DNA of 64,000 bases from Larix kaempferi (lineage: Eukaryota > Streptophyta > Pinopsida > Pinales > Pinaceae): the NCBI GenBank assembly GCA_027924585.1, contig BSBM01000436.1, forward strand, positions 11,694,501 to 11,758,500, read 5' to 3'. Of this stretch, positions 10,505-21,460 are shown piece after piece. The notes below the pieces were generated by a model. That model saw nothing but the letters and a program-made list of their open reading frames with translations, was not told the DNA's origin and made no database searches. How positions within the stretch are numbered: the stretch's first letter is position 1; every line of letters begins with the position of its first letter. The position numbers and the translations under genes are program-made.

Positions 10505-12033
10505 TAGCCTGAAAGAAGGCATGGTATGGCATTTATGACACTTGTTGCACTTGCAAAGGTAGGGCTTGATATAGAAAAAACTAGTCATCGTAGCACTTTC
10601 GCTATAATTACATTTTGGAGAGGTTTCAGGATCTAAAAATCTTACAAGTCGAATATAAGATCCCCATGTACCTTTTGTCCAAAACACAACTTCTAATTCA
10701 TTGTAATTTGTGTTTTATGATCTATACAATCTAGAGTTTCTGCCTCTTCTAGATCTCAGTCATAAATAGGTGACCTGGGAAAAAAGGTCACAACTTGGGA
10801 TAGGAAGCTCCAAATGAAATTTAATAAAATGTTTCAGGAGGGCATGGAATCTAGTTTCTCAGGTAAGTTTTTCAGAGGCCGAATTTGAACCAATGACATG
10901 TGGCATGCCATACAAGTTTGCTCTCCTATTTTATCCCATAAACAGGTCACGTTGCGACACTTGGAATAACTCTCTCTCAGAGAATCCAATTGAGGTCATA
11001 CCTATGGGGTTGGAACGATGACAGGTCTGGGTACCACAAGTCAAAGTTTAAGACCCTGTAGATTCGTAATTTCGGAGTTACACCAGAAACAATTAGGTGC
11101 ATATCTCTGTCAAAACAGAATTGGATTTTGAGCACCTTCATTCATGGATTTGGGAATTAGGGTTTCAGAGAAAATTGATATTTTTGTAATCAGAGACCAC
11201 GGCTGAATGATACTCATCAAAATCTAAATTTGGAGACCAAGATCAAATTTTTTGGTTGGGTAGAAGGTCGGGCTTGATCAACCCCTAGTTCGGGACTTTG
11301 ATTGGAAAAGTGGAAAATTAGGGCTTCTGCAAAAATGAGAATTTTTAAATATGTGACCATAGATGGAATCTCCTGGAAAAAATCAAAGTTTAGAGATTTG
11401 GATCAAAATATTTGGTTGGGTGAAGCTCCGGGAAACTCAAACCCTAATTCAGGGTCCTCCCTAGTGAATCCGGAAGATTGAAAAGAAAATTTGAGGGGTG
11501 AAACTTTGCAGTTTTCAAATTCTGAGTATACCAGGTTGATCAGCTCATCAAGGCGCATCTTTCTATCCTTTCAGAAGTTTGAATTTTTAGGGTTTCCCTA
11601 ACAAACCCAAATCCAGCTCGAGATCCAGTTTCTGCAAATCAAGTGGATTGGGTTAATCCTAAAAGAGAATGGATTGGTCACCTGCATAAGTGAAGAAGTT
11701 CCTGTTTCAGAGGGAGATGAAGCTAAGGCCTTACATAAGAAGATTACAAGCAATCTCGACAGGTATGACTTACATGTATGTTTCAAAATTTGTTCATGAT
11801 TAAGTTTATGGTATGTTTGTCTTCATTAAGGTTAGTACAATCTTGATTAATTTTAGACTTGTCGTATCACCTTAATAAAATATGCATGCATAATAGAAGA
11901 TATTCATTGATTAGGGTTTTGACACTTATGATTGTACTAATGCGTTGTGGTGTTTTATGAGGTTGATGTTGTCTGCTAACATGAAAGGTACATCAAGAAA
12001 GACAAATAATGTTCTAGTTCAAAAACATATGCC
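10505..12033 (+). other. Leader of element A, first part
   Basis: It is collinear with the leaders of B (43641-46468) and G (58146-60899) on the opposite strand, sharing for example ATGGTATGGCAT-like, CTAATTCATTGTA, TTCTGAGTATACCAG-like and CAGGTATGACT. No gag frame is present. A splice-donor-like CAG/GTATGA occurs near 11759. Element C interrupts it. Confidence 0.75.
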
Positions 12034-12418
12034 TGTTAGGAACCTATGTCAACCCTTCTCTTTACTATGTTAGTATATTGTTGTTGGACGCATATGCTTC
12101 GTAAGTCGTCCCGTAGTATTTGTTGATCCGTAGTTTATATTAGCCCATAGTATTGACCCGTAGTATTGGATGCATATGCTTTGTAAGCTGTCCCGTAGTA
12201 TTATATGTCCCATGGTTTTGACTCATAGTATTGGGCATAGACTTAGTATATAAGTGTGTGTTGAGGTCATTGAAGGTACCGTGAAGTTAATTGTATTGAG
12301 CTTGCTCAAAGGAGGTTTCCCCCTCGAAGTGGCCCGTGATCAATATAAAAGTGATTCTGTTCTATTATTTCTGATATCTCGTGTATTTGCATTAATTAAT
12401 TATTGCAGGTTCATCACA
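12034..12418 (+). repeat. 5' LTR of element C
   Basis: It is 385 bp long and runs from TGTTAGGAACCTATGTCAAC to GCAGGTTCATCACA. It contains several copies of a CCGTAGTATT or CCATAGTATT motif. It differs from the 3' LTR at roughly 17 positions by eye. Confidence 0.92.
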
Positions 12419-12432
12419 TCTAGTATCAGAGC

Positions 12433-13453
12433 ACTTTCTTGGGCTCGTTGGGTGGAATTTTTGCCAAATTGTTTTTTCGCATCTGTTGCAGCTTCGGATT
12501 TGGGAATAATCCCTATCCGCTTAACTATGGGAAGTACTTGGGCATAAGCCCTAAAACTCATTGTGAGGAGTACCACAGGAACCCCAAAGTAGCTGGCCCA
12601 TTGAGAGGACCTGCCAGCGAAAAGGGCAACGACCCCTACCTGATTGACTAGTTCCCACCCATTAGGTAAACCAAGAGCTGTCGTTTGTGGCAAAGCGGTT
12701 ATCAGTTTTACCTGAGCCGTGGAGTGAGGGGTACTTTCCTAATACGCAAGCCGTCAGACAGCATTGGTGGCCGAGTGAAACACCTGAACTGTTAGGAAGC
12801 CGTACATCCCTGGGGTCCATATCTATTTAACTGTTGCCGATCACTTCCGCTCTAGATCCAGCCTTTTCAGATCTATTCTGAAATTCGTTCCAGATCCAGT
12901 TGTCGTTTCAGATCTAGCCGTTTTCGATCCCTTCCGCGCCGTTGCAGATCCATCTGTTGCGGATCCCTTCCACGCCGTTGTTGCCGATCCATTTCTGAAT
13001 AAATAAATAAAAATCAATTTTTTCTCCATATCTCCCTTGTTTTCACTATGTTTCCCTTGAAATTTTCGGGGAACCCCTGTCATTCCATTCTGCATCTTTC
13101 ATTCCTGAGGACCCTATCCCCAATTCCCCTTCCCAAAGCCCAAAATCCCACATTTGTCTATTTTTAGGGTTTGCCATAACTTCGTCAGATTTCACCCAAT
13201 CACCTTCAAATTTTACCACAGAGTTCCTTTCTGAATTCTGCTTCTTTGTCCCTCTCTGCCAAATTTTCTCATTCTATCACCGCGCTTCTGAAATCCCCCT
13301 TTTTGTTTTCTTGTCCTTTCAACAGTGTCCAAAATCTAGTCAAACCCCAATTACCCATTAGATTGTTTCCCCAATCCAAATTTCCCTTTACTAAATCCGC
13401 TTATGTTTGTGTTTTTCTACCCATTCCACCAAAAAAAAAAAAAAAAACTGGTT
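12433..13453 (+). other. Leader of element C
   Basis: Noncoding sequence between the primer site and gag. It contains repeated GATC-rich motifs (CGTTGCAGATCCATCTGTTGC type, 12840-12990) and an A tract at 13430-13447 just before the gag start. No protein similarity was seen. Confidence 0.6.
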
Positions 13454-14911
13454 ATGGTTGTAACCCGTGCAGGAGCACACACCATGGAGGAAGCACTTGC
13501 AGCCATCCAAACCAAACTCCAAGATCTGGATGAAAAATTTCTCAGCCTCCATCTTCAACATTCAGCCATGAACAATACTAGGCAGCCAGAATCTTTTGCA
13601 GCCACTGAGTTCTCTTCTTCCAGCAATTTTCGTGGGCCGAAGCTTGATTTTCCTCGCTTCAATGGTACTGATCCGACTGGATGGATATACTGAGTAGAAC
13701 AATATTTCAGTCTGCATAATACTTTTGATGTTCAGAAAGTTCCACTTACATCCTTTCATTTGGAACAGGAAGCCCTTCAATGGTACCGTTGGTACATCAA
13801 AGCTCATCCCGAGCCAAACTGGACAGATTTTTGCCAACTCCTTTTGTCACGATTTGGTCCTAGTTCTTTTGACGACTTCACAGGAGCACTCACTAAACTT
13901 CACCAAATTGGCACAATGAGAGAGTATCAGATGGAATTTGAGAAACTAGCCAATCACACAGAAGGATTGTCCGATGAATTCTACAGGAGTTGTTTTATCA
14001 GTGGTCTCAAGGATGAAATCCGCTCAGAGGTCAAAATGTTTTGTCCCAACACAATGATGGAAGTCCTAGGGTTGGCTAAGCTGGCTGAGGACAAGATCGC
14101 AGCTCAACAACGCTCCAAACCCACCTTTGTTCCCTTCAGAAATATGGGTTCCCAACGACCTCCCATCATGCCTTCTCCTCAACCAACTCCTATCAAGCAC
14201 TTGTCTGAAATAGAAATGCAGGCACGCTGAGAAAAAGGGCTTGGCTATAATTGTGATGAGAAATTCACTCGGGGACATCGATGTGTTCAACAAAAGCTCT
14301 ATCTCTTGGATGTGGATTCTCCGCCTTCCTTAGAACTTGGTGAAGAAGCTACAGATATAGTAGATGATCAGGTCGACATTCAACACCCGCCTGTTGACAC
14401 CCCATCTCAGGATGACCCACCCGAGATCTCTCTCCATGCTGTAACCGGTGTCACCACCCCACAAACAATGCGGGTCACGGGATACTTCAAGAAGCTTCCT
14501 CTTACCATACGCATTGATTCTGGTAGCACTCATAACTTCATTGACCCTCAGATTGCCAAACAGGCTGATTGTTTTGTCCATCCTTGCTCCAACTTTGAAG
14601 TCATGGTTGCCAATGGGGGCACCTTACCTTGCAAGGGGAAGTGTCACAATGTTCGTATCTCTATGGAAGATTATAACCTACGCTCTGACATGTTTACCTT
14701 GTCCTTATGCGGATGTGATGTGGTTTTGGGCGTTCAATGGTTACGCACACTTGGCCCCATCTTATGGGATTTTGCTGAACTTTGGATGCAGTTTAAAGTC
14801 GATGGGGTACAACACAAATTTATGGGATTACAACCAGGGTCTCTCTGCATCATCAGTTCACATCGCCTGGAAAAAATCCTTAAGAAGAATTCACATGGTG
14901 TCATCGCTTAG
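13454..14911 (+). pseudogene. gag-protease of element C
   Basis: One frame runs from ATG 13454 to TAG 14909-14911 with two premature stops (near 13692 and 14228). The order is: an N-terminal coiled-coil-like part (EALAAIQTKLQDLDEKF), then a retrotransposon gag domain with FNGTDPTGWIY, EQEALQWYRWY, FDDFTGALTKLHQIG and YQMEFEKLANH. A decayed zinc knuckle reads GYNCDEKFTRGHRC, the first Cys having become Gly. The aspartic protease has the active site IDSGSTHNFID and later DVVLGVQWLRTLGPI. The DSGSTHNFI style is common in plant chromovirus-type Gypsy elements. Gag would package element RNA and the protease would cleave the polyprotein. Stops make it non-functional. Confidence 0.88.
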
Positions 14912-15900
14912 CTCAATTCCATTCAGATGCACCCATCAACAGTCTCCACTACTTCCTTGGATAGATATGCAGGTATCTTTGCTGAACCAAAGCGCTTGCT
15001 GCCTTCAAGAAACCTTTTCGGTAAGAATTTAGCCACATCTACCTCTCAGCAGGAAATGATGGCTATTTTGCATGCAGTATAGAAGTGGCAACCATACCTA
15101 TTAAGGAATTATTTCTGCATCAAGACTGATCTCCAGAGTCTGGAAAATTTTCTAGAACAATGGGTCTCCTCCCCAACACACCTGAAATGGGTTATCCAAC
15201 TCATGGGTTATCCCTATGTGATCACTTACCAGAAGGGTGAGGACAATATGGTGGAAGATGCTCCTTCTCGCACAATTGATGACCCAGTTTCTCTTACAGC
15301 TCTTTCTCTGCTTGTTCCAAATTGGTTGCAATATGTTCAACAGGGCTCTCTCTTCTATGAACTCCATGCTTCTTCATCAACAGGGCACTCTGGGTTCTAC
15401 AAAATGTCTGACCGGGAACAACGTAATTTCTTTTGGAAGGGACTAAAAATGACAATTCAACAGAAGGTGGCTGACGATGATACTTTCCAAGTCAACAAGG
15501 GTGAAACGACACTCCTTTCAGGATTGCTCAAACCCTTTCCCATCCCTACATAGCTTTGGCCAACTATTTTTATGGATTTCCTAGCAGCGCTCTGGTGGTA
15601 CAATACCACATCTCAAAGGAAACCATATGAAGTAGTCTATGGAAAAACACTGCCAGTTCTTCTTCCATACACCCTTAGCAGCTCCCCATTTCAGGAAATT
15701 GACTCGGTTCTTCGCACCCGCGATTAGATTCTTCTCATTCTGCAGGACAATCTTCACATGACCAGAATTCGCCTGAAACAACAAGCCGATCAGCACCGTT
15801 CTAAGCGCATTTTCCACGCAGCTGACAGGGTTCTTCTTCATCTACATCCTTCCAAGCAATCCTCCTTGACACTCCAAAGGCGTTAGTGGCCCGAAATGCA
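14912..15900 (+). pseudogene. Deleted pol remnant of element C (RT stub, RNase H and integrase fragments)
   Basis: Short matches occur in pol order with large gaps. YAGIFAEPKRLLPSR is the start of the RT region. It is followed directly by RNase H C-terminal sequence (MMAILHAV-like, YVITYQKGEDNMVEDAPSR), so the RT catalytic core is gone. HASSSTGHSGFYKMSDREQ is the integrase zinc-binding start, but both cysteines of the CxxC part are replaced (DDTFQVNKGET). GLLKPFPIPT and MDFLAALW then jump to YNTTSQRKPYEVVYGKTLP, removing the integrase catalytic residues. The last part, RIRLKQQADQHRSKRIF, is the integrase C-terminal region. C could not move on its own. Confidence 0.82.
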
Positions 15901-15996
15901 ACCCGAGGATGCTATCGGGGAACCACTCCTTTAGATTCTGCAACAATTTCTCCAATCAAAGCTTTGAGGACAAAGCTTTTTCTAAGGGAGAGGGAA

Positions 15997-16381
15997 TGTT
16001 AGGAACCTATTTCAACCCTTCTCTTTACTATGTTAGTATATTGTTGTTGGACACATATGCTTTGTAAGTCGTTCCGTAGTATTTGTTGATCCGTAGTTTA
16101 TATTATCCCATAGTATTTACCCATAGTATTGGACGCATATGCTTTGTAAGCCGTCCCGTAGTATTATATGTCCCATGGTTTTGACTCATAGTATTGGGCA
16201 TAGACTTAGCATATAAGTGTGTGTTGAGGTCATTGAAGGCACCGTGAAGTTAAATGTATTGAGCTTGCTCAAAGGAGGTTGCCCCCTCGAAGTGGCCCGT
16301 GATCAATATAAAAGTGATTTTGTTATGTTATTTCTGATATCTCGTGTATTTGCATTAATTAATTATTGCAGGTTCATCACA
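15997..16381 (+). repeat. 3' LTR of element C
   Basis: It is 385 bp, equal in length to the 5' LTR, and starts TGTTAGGAACCTATTTCAAC directly after a purine tract. It ends GCAGGTTCATCACA before ATGAC. Confidence 0.92.
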
Positions 16382-16386
16382 ATGAC

Positions 16387-17461
16387 CATGGTGACATGAA
16401 GACAAAGATTCATCCATTGTCATGGATCACATAGAAGATCTACTTATGAGGTATGTATAACTTGGTTCTATAATGGTTAACCTATGAGTTATGCAGGTTA
16501 CTAGCACAAGTCATTGAAGAGAATAAGAAGACATCATGTGGGTATGTTAGACATAACTAGCTAACATATTAATCCAAGTATGTTTTTCCTATATCAAGTT
16601 AGAATCCTACCTTGTGTTAGGATCTCGTATATAAGAATACATGGCATGATTGATAATGATTATTCATTGAAGTTAGTAATCAAGGGTTTATACTTATTAT
16701 GTCTCTTACCTTGATTAATGATATGACTAACAAGAAGAGTCCTATATAAAACTTGAATACTAATGCTTATTATCTGTGTTTGAAATGATGATGACTGTAC
16801 ATGTTTAAGATTATTGTGTTTTGATAGTATTGGGATTATACTAATGAATATATGGTTATGTATGAGATCTCAAGGATAACATAATGATGATACTAGTAAG
16901 TATGCATAATGATCAAGGATGGATATAAGTTCAAGGATAGGTAATCCAGGAAGCAAAGATCAAGAGGGAGCACACTCCAGTAGTTCCTAAAAGGAAACAA
17001 ATATTGAGAGGGAGTCCACCCAACAAACAAACAAAGATAAGTATTTGAATTGTCATTTCTTGTTTATTTGATTGTTTAAATAATACTGTTCAATAATGTA
17101 TATACTTATGTACCTAGACTTAGGTTGTGTATTATGCATGTTAGAATAATTGCATTAACGAACAATATACTACTAATATGCATGTGATGGGTGAGTGGCC
17201 TATGGCACTGTACAACATTCCATTGCTACTTATCTAGAATGAAACCTCTTTGCTGACATGTTGGGAGTTGTGCACACTCTTAACAATGTTCTGGTAGAGA
17301 TTGGAAGGCTTCTAGAAAGTTACAGGATATGGATAAATGTTGTATTGAAGCATTGGCTAAGATAATTGCATGACTGTATGACATATTTATTTATGTGTAA
17401 GAATTTGTTCTAAAAACTATGAGATGTTTCTAATCATGCAATTTAACTTGTTTTGTAGGAA
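16387..17461 (+). other. Leader of element A, second part
   Basis: It continues the A leader after C and is collinear with minus-strand sequence in B and G. Conserved splice-like junctions include GAG/GTATGTATAA (about 16450), ATGCAG/GTTACT (about 16497), GGGTATGTTAG (about 16540) and TTTTGTAG/GAAAG (about 17458). The stretch at 16960-17040, beginning CAAAGATCAAGAGGGAGCAC, corresponds to where B and G keep an integrase scrap. No intact gene is present. Confidence 0.6.
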
Positions 17462-17790
17462 AGATCGTATACCATCACCTATAAAAGAAGGACTACAACA
17501 TTTGTTCAACAACAAAGTTATCTATTAAAGATATTGAAGATATTGAAGTTCCCAGGATTCGGGAAGAATGCCATGATCGAGGAGTACCAGTCAATCATGA
17601 AGAATGATGTTTGGGATGTGGTCCCAAGACCAGATGGGAAGTCTGTGGTGAATTCCAAGTGGATCTATAAGATCAAGCATGCTGCAGAAGGCAGCATAGA
17701 GAAATACAAAGCAAGTGATGAAATGGAAGATACACTAGATGGATGTCAAGATAGCTTTCTTGCTTTGTGTTCTTCATATTGACGACACTT
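17462..17790 (+). pseudogene. RT amino-terminal scrap of element A
   Basis: Frame 17534-17782 gives MIEEYQSIMKNDVWDVVPRP, SKWIYKIKHAAEGSIEKYKA, the start of a Copia reverse transcriptase. After KYKA the sequence jumps, out of frame, to coding for MKWKIH-MDVKIAF, so about 39 residues that follow KA in other Copia RTs (compare element D) are missing. B and G carry essentially the same joint. The remainder of the RT, including YVDD, is absent from A. Confidence 0.8.
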
Positions 17791-17879
17791 CGAGGAAGAA
17801 GTGATGGACACTTTTGCAGGAGCCATTCCAAGCATGGAGAGAGGAGGATCCTTCCCATGGTTGTGGATGTAAGCGCTAT

Positions 17880-18312
17880 GTGATGAGCATCAGGATGATG
17901 CTCCAGTTACTGCTTTGTATATGCATCAGTTGGATTCTTTTGTATGATCAGTTGGATCATGTATATGTATATGCATCATGTTGGATGCTTGGTATGATCA
18001 GTTGGATCATGTATATGTATATGCATCATGTTGGATGCTTGATATGATCAGGTGGATCATGTATTTGTATATGTATCAAGTGGATACATTGTATGATCAG
18101 GTGGATCATGTATGTGATATGCATCAGGTAGATGCATGATATGGATACATTGTATGATCAGGTGGATCATGTATGATGACATGTATCAGGTAGATATGTT
18201 GTATGCATCAAGAGGACGTAGTGTATGACCAGGATGATCATGGATGATGAGCTTCAGGGTGTTTCTCCAGATGATATGCATCAGGATGATGTTGTGATGA
18301 TGATCAGGATGA
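17880..18312 (+). repeat. Satellite-like tail with TGATCA palindromes in element A
   Basis: Degenerate tandem units of about 55-60 bp consist of GTATGATCAG, GGATCATGTATATGTATATG and CATCATGTTGGATGC. TGATC and GATCA pairs make the units partly self-complementary. Homologous tails occur in B (about 41660-42200) and G (about 55915-56318). Unlike in B and G, this block lies before the RNase H remnant in A. Confidence 0.75.
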
Positions 18313-18316
18313 TCAT

Positions 18317-18806
18317 GTGATGATGTATCGTCAAATGATTGGGTCCTTGATGTACCTGACGAATACGAGACCAGACATCTGCTTTGCGGTGAACACCTTG
18401 AGCCAGTACTTGACATATCCGAGACGTGTTCACCTGATACTTGCAAAGCATATTCTGAGGTACCTGAAGGGTACATTTGAATATGGGCTCAAGTATGAGG
18501 CAAATCAAAAGTTTAACCTAGAGGGTTATGTTGATTCGGATTGGGTAGGCAATGCCATTGATCGGAAGAGCACTTCGGGGTGTTGCTTCAGTATGGGATC
18601 TAGTGTGATCTCTTGGTTTAGCAGGAAGCAATCCTGTGTGGCACTAAGTACAGCCGAAGTAGAGTATGTAGCAGCTTGTTCGGCTAGTTGTGAGGTAGTA
18701 TGGCTTAAGAAGCTACTGTCTGATTTGTTTTGACCTCCAGTTGAGTGCTACTTGTATATATTGCAACAACCAGAGTTGTGTGAAGTTGTCGGAGAAGACA
18801 ATGTTC
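18317..18806 (+). pseudogene. RT C-terminus and RNase H of element A, interrupted by D
   Basis: The frame encodes MYRQMIGSLMYLTNTRPDIC, YLKGTFEYGLKYEANQKFNL, GYVDSDWVGNAIDRKSTSG, SWFSRKQSCVALSTAEVEYV and EVVWLKKLLSDLF, a standard Copia RT tail plus RNase H. A frame change follows near 18731, with NQSCVKLSEKTMF-like coding up to 18806. There D is inserted, and the protein resumes at 39484. B and G have the same region. Confidence 0.88.
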
Positions 18807-19249
18807 TGTTGGTTGTGGAGCTAGATCTTCCAGTCTCATAGATGATGACTCAGCCGTGTCCGTACCCCAGGTTTGGTTATGATCCCAGCCCGATGCTCAG
18901 GGGGTCCGAGGGGGTAACCCGTGGTATTTTCCCATTGTATTTCCCTTATAAAAGAAATACATTGTAACATGGCTAGGGTTAATGATGTATTAGGTTTTAT
19001 GCATTGTAAATATCTCTAAGATCAGGAGAGAGACTGTGAGACAGTGAAGAGGAAGTGCAGCGGCTGTGCTGCAGGTTGTATCCCTTCACCTTATTGGACG
19101 GTAATAATAATAAGGACTGGAAAATTCAGTGTGGACGTAGCCCAAGTTGGGGTGAACCACGATATATTTGTGTCTCTCTTGCAATGTGTGTGTGATTATA
19201 TTTGCATTTCTGTTTATTGTTATTTCTCTGCGATCCTGTTTTTCTAACA
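18807..19249 (+). repeat. 5' LTR of element D
   Basis: It is 443 bp long and runs from TGTTGGTTGTGGAGCTAGAT to TGTTTTTCTAACA. Compared with the 3' LTR it lacks about 63 bp near 18905 and has about 20 substitutions. Confidence 0.92.
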
Positions 19250-19251
19250 AT

Positions 19252-19262
19252 TGGTATTAGAG
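19252..19262 (+). other. Primer binding site of element D
   Basis: TGGTATTAGAG follows the LTR after two bases. It is one substitution away from the Copia methionine-tRNA site TGGTATCAGAG. Confidence 0.75.
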
Positions 19263-19324
19263 ACAAAGGTCTATTTGGTAGAAAAACCTGTAGGAAGCTA
19301 GGGTTTCTGGTTTGAGTGGGAGAA

Positions 19325-20089
19325 ATGGCGGAAGAAGGAAAGTTTAAGGTTGAGAAGTTTAACGGCCAAAACATCCAGTTATGGAAGATGCAAATGGAGG
19401 ACTATCTGTACCAGAAGGATCTATTCCTACCGTTGGGAGGAAGAGCAAAGCAGTCAACTGCCATGAAGGATGAAGAATGGGAGGTTCTTGACAGAAAGGC
19501 TCTGGGAACAATACGGTTGAGCCTGGCTTCATCGGTGGCTTTCAATATCTCAAAATAAACGACAACGGAGGGTTTGATGAGCGCACTAGGTAAGCTGTAT
19601 GAAAATCCCTCATCCTCCAACAAGGTATTTCTAATGAATCGTTTATTTCATATGAAGATGTCTGAAGGTGGATCTGTTACTGATCATTTAAATGAGTTTA
19701 ATATAGTTGAAAATCAGCTAAGTTCTGTAAGTGTGAACTTTGATGATGAGGCTAGGGCTCTTCTAATCTTGTGTTCATTGCCAGAAAACTGGAATAGCTT
19801 GGTCATGGTTGTAAGTAACTCTGTCACTGGTTCAAACACCTTGAAATTTGATGATGTTATTGGTGTTATTCTTAGCGAGGAAATGCGAAGAAAAAGCACA
19901 AATGAGACATCAGGTAATGCGTTGACCATGGAGAGCAGGGGAAGACAAAAGGAGAGACGAAAGAGCCAAGGTAATCGTGGCAAGTCTAAAACGGGCAGAT
20001 CCAAGTCTAGACTGGGAAAAATAGAGTGTTGGAACTATGGAATGAAAGGACATCTAAAGAAAGACTACAGATCTCTAAAGAAGAAATGA
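19325..20089 (+). pseudogene. gag of element D
   Basis: ATG 19325 opens a Copia Gag: KFNGQNIQLWKMQMEDYLYQ, DRKALGTIRLSLASSV, then after a TAA at 19556 in the same frame LYENPSSSNKVFLMNRLFHM, VTDHLNEFNIVENQL, LLCSLPENWNSL-like and ILSEEMRRKS. A basic stretch with many K, R and S residues precedes a zinc knuckle with the pattern CWNYGMKGHLKKDYRS, in which two of the cysteines have become tyrosine. The frame ends at a stop at 20087, but protease follows in the same frame. The product would form the virus-like particle. Confidence 0.9.
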
Positions 20090-21460
20090 GATGCACAGAA
20101 GGAAACTACCCAAGAAGCAAATGTAGCAGGTGATGTGTTACAAGATGCTTTGATTCTTGCATTAGATAATACTAGTGATTATTGGGTAGTAGATTCAGGA
20201 GCTTCATGTCATGCTACACCCCATAGGAAATACTTTCATGAGTATGTTCTTGGCGATTTTGGACATGTTTTATTGGGTGATGATGAGCCATGTAAAATTG
20301 TAGGAATGGGTAAAGTATGGATAAAAGTTAAGAATGGAACTGATTGGCTGTTGAAAGATGTTAGGCATATTCCTGCTATGAAAAGAAATATGATCTCAAT
20401 AGGGCAGTTGGGAGATGGCAGCTCTCTATCTACATTTGGAGAAAAGTGGTGGAAGATCACTAAAGGGTCAATGGTGATAGAAAAAGGAGACAGGATAGGT
20501 ACGTTGTATTTATGTCCTCATAATGCTGACCATTCCATCTCTTTAGCTTCCACAGGAATAGATACAGCATTGTGGCATCATAGGCTTGGCCACATGAGTG
20601 AGAAGGGGATGCTGATTCTCCACTCAAGGAAGTTGCTGCCAGATTTGAAGCAGGTAAGTTTGGAATTCTGTGAAAACTGTGTTTATGGAAAACGGAAGAG
20701 AGTCAAATTTCTCAGGGTTGGGAAACAGAAGAAGAATGAAAAGTTAGAGCTAGTGCATACAGATGTATGGGGATCGGCTCAGGTACAATCTCTTAGTGGC
20801 TCTCATTATTATGTTACATTTATTGATGATGCAACTAGGAAAACTTGGGTGTATTGCATTACATAGAAATCTGATGTGTTTGCTACTTTTAAGAAGTGGA
20901 AAGCTTTGGTTGAGAATGAGACAGGGAAAAGGTTGAAGTGTCTCAGATCTGATAATGGAGGTGAGTACTGTGGCAAGGAGTTTGATAGTTACTGTTCATA
21001 CCACAGGATTCCTAGAGAGAAGACAGTCCCAGGAACACCATAAGAAAATGGTGTGTCAGAAAGGATGAACAGAACAATCATGGAGCGTGCAAGTTGTATG
21101 AGACTGCATGCAGGGTTGCCCTTACAGTTTTGGGCGGATGCTGTAAATGCTGCTGTTTATTTAATAAACAGAGGACCTTCAAGTGCTTTGGATGGTGGTA
21201 TTCCAGAGGAGGCATGGACAGATAAAAATGTAAACTACTCATTTTTTAGAACATTTGGTTGTGAAGCATTTGTCCATATTGATAAAGTAAATAGAACAAA
21301 GCTTGAAGCTAAATCCAAGAAATGTACCTTTATTGGATATGGGGTTGATGAATTTGGTTATCGCTTATGGGATTATGAAAATAACAAAATCATCAGGAGT
21401 AGAGATGTCATATTCAATGAAAAGGTCATCTATAAAGATCAATTGCAGGGAAAGAAATAG
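20090..21460 (+). pseudogene. Protease and integrase of element D
   Basis: In the gag frame: protease DYWVVDSGASCHATPHRKYF with the DSGA active site, then the GAG-pre-integrase HHCC region (LWHHRLGHMSEKGM, then CENCVYGKRKRV). The integrase core follows with HTDVWGSAQVQSLSGSHYYV (first Asp), LRSDNGGEY (second Asp) and ENGVSERMNRT (Glu), then the C-terminal GCEAFVHIDKVNRTKLEAKS and FIGYGVDEFGYRLWD. Catalytic residues are kept, but stops interrupt at 20864, 21041 and 21458. The integrase would insert element cDNA and make 5-bp duplications, as seen. Confidence 0.92.

Larger units (their letters stand above)
12034..16381 (+). mobile_element. Element C: internally deleted Ty3/Gypsy retrotransposon
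   Basis: LTRs of 385 bp lie at 12034-12418 and 15997-16381. The flanking 5-mers are ATGCC (12029-12033) and ATGAC (16382-16386), four of five identical. B, which lacks this insertion, has an uninterrupted ...GTATGATCATGGTGAC at the same place, confirming the insertion point in the A leader. The primer site after the LTR is TAGTATCAGAGC (12421-12432) and a polypurine tract, AAGGGAGAGGGAA, precedes the 3' LTR. Total length is only 4.35 kb because the RT core and the integrase catalytic core are missing. Confidence 0.92.
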
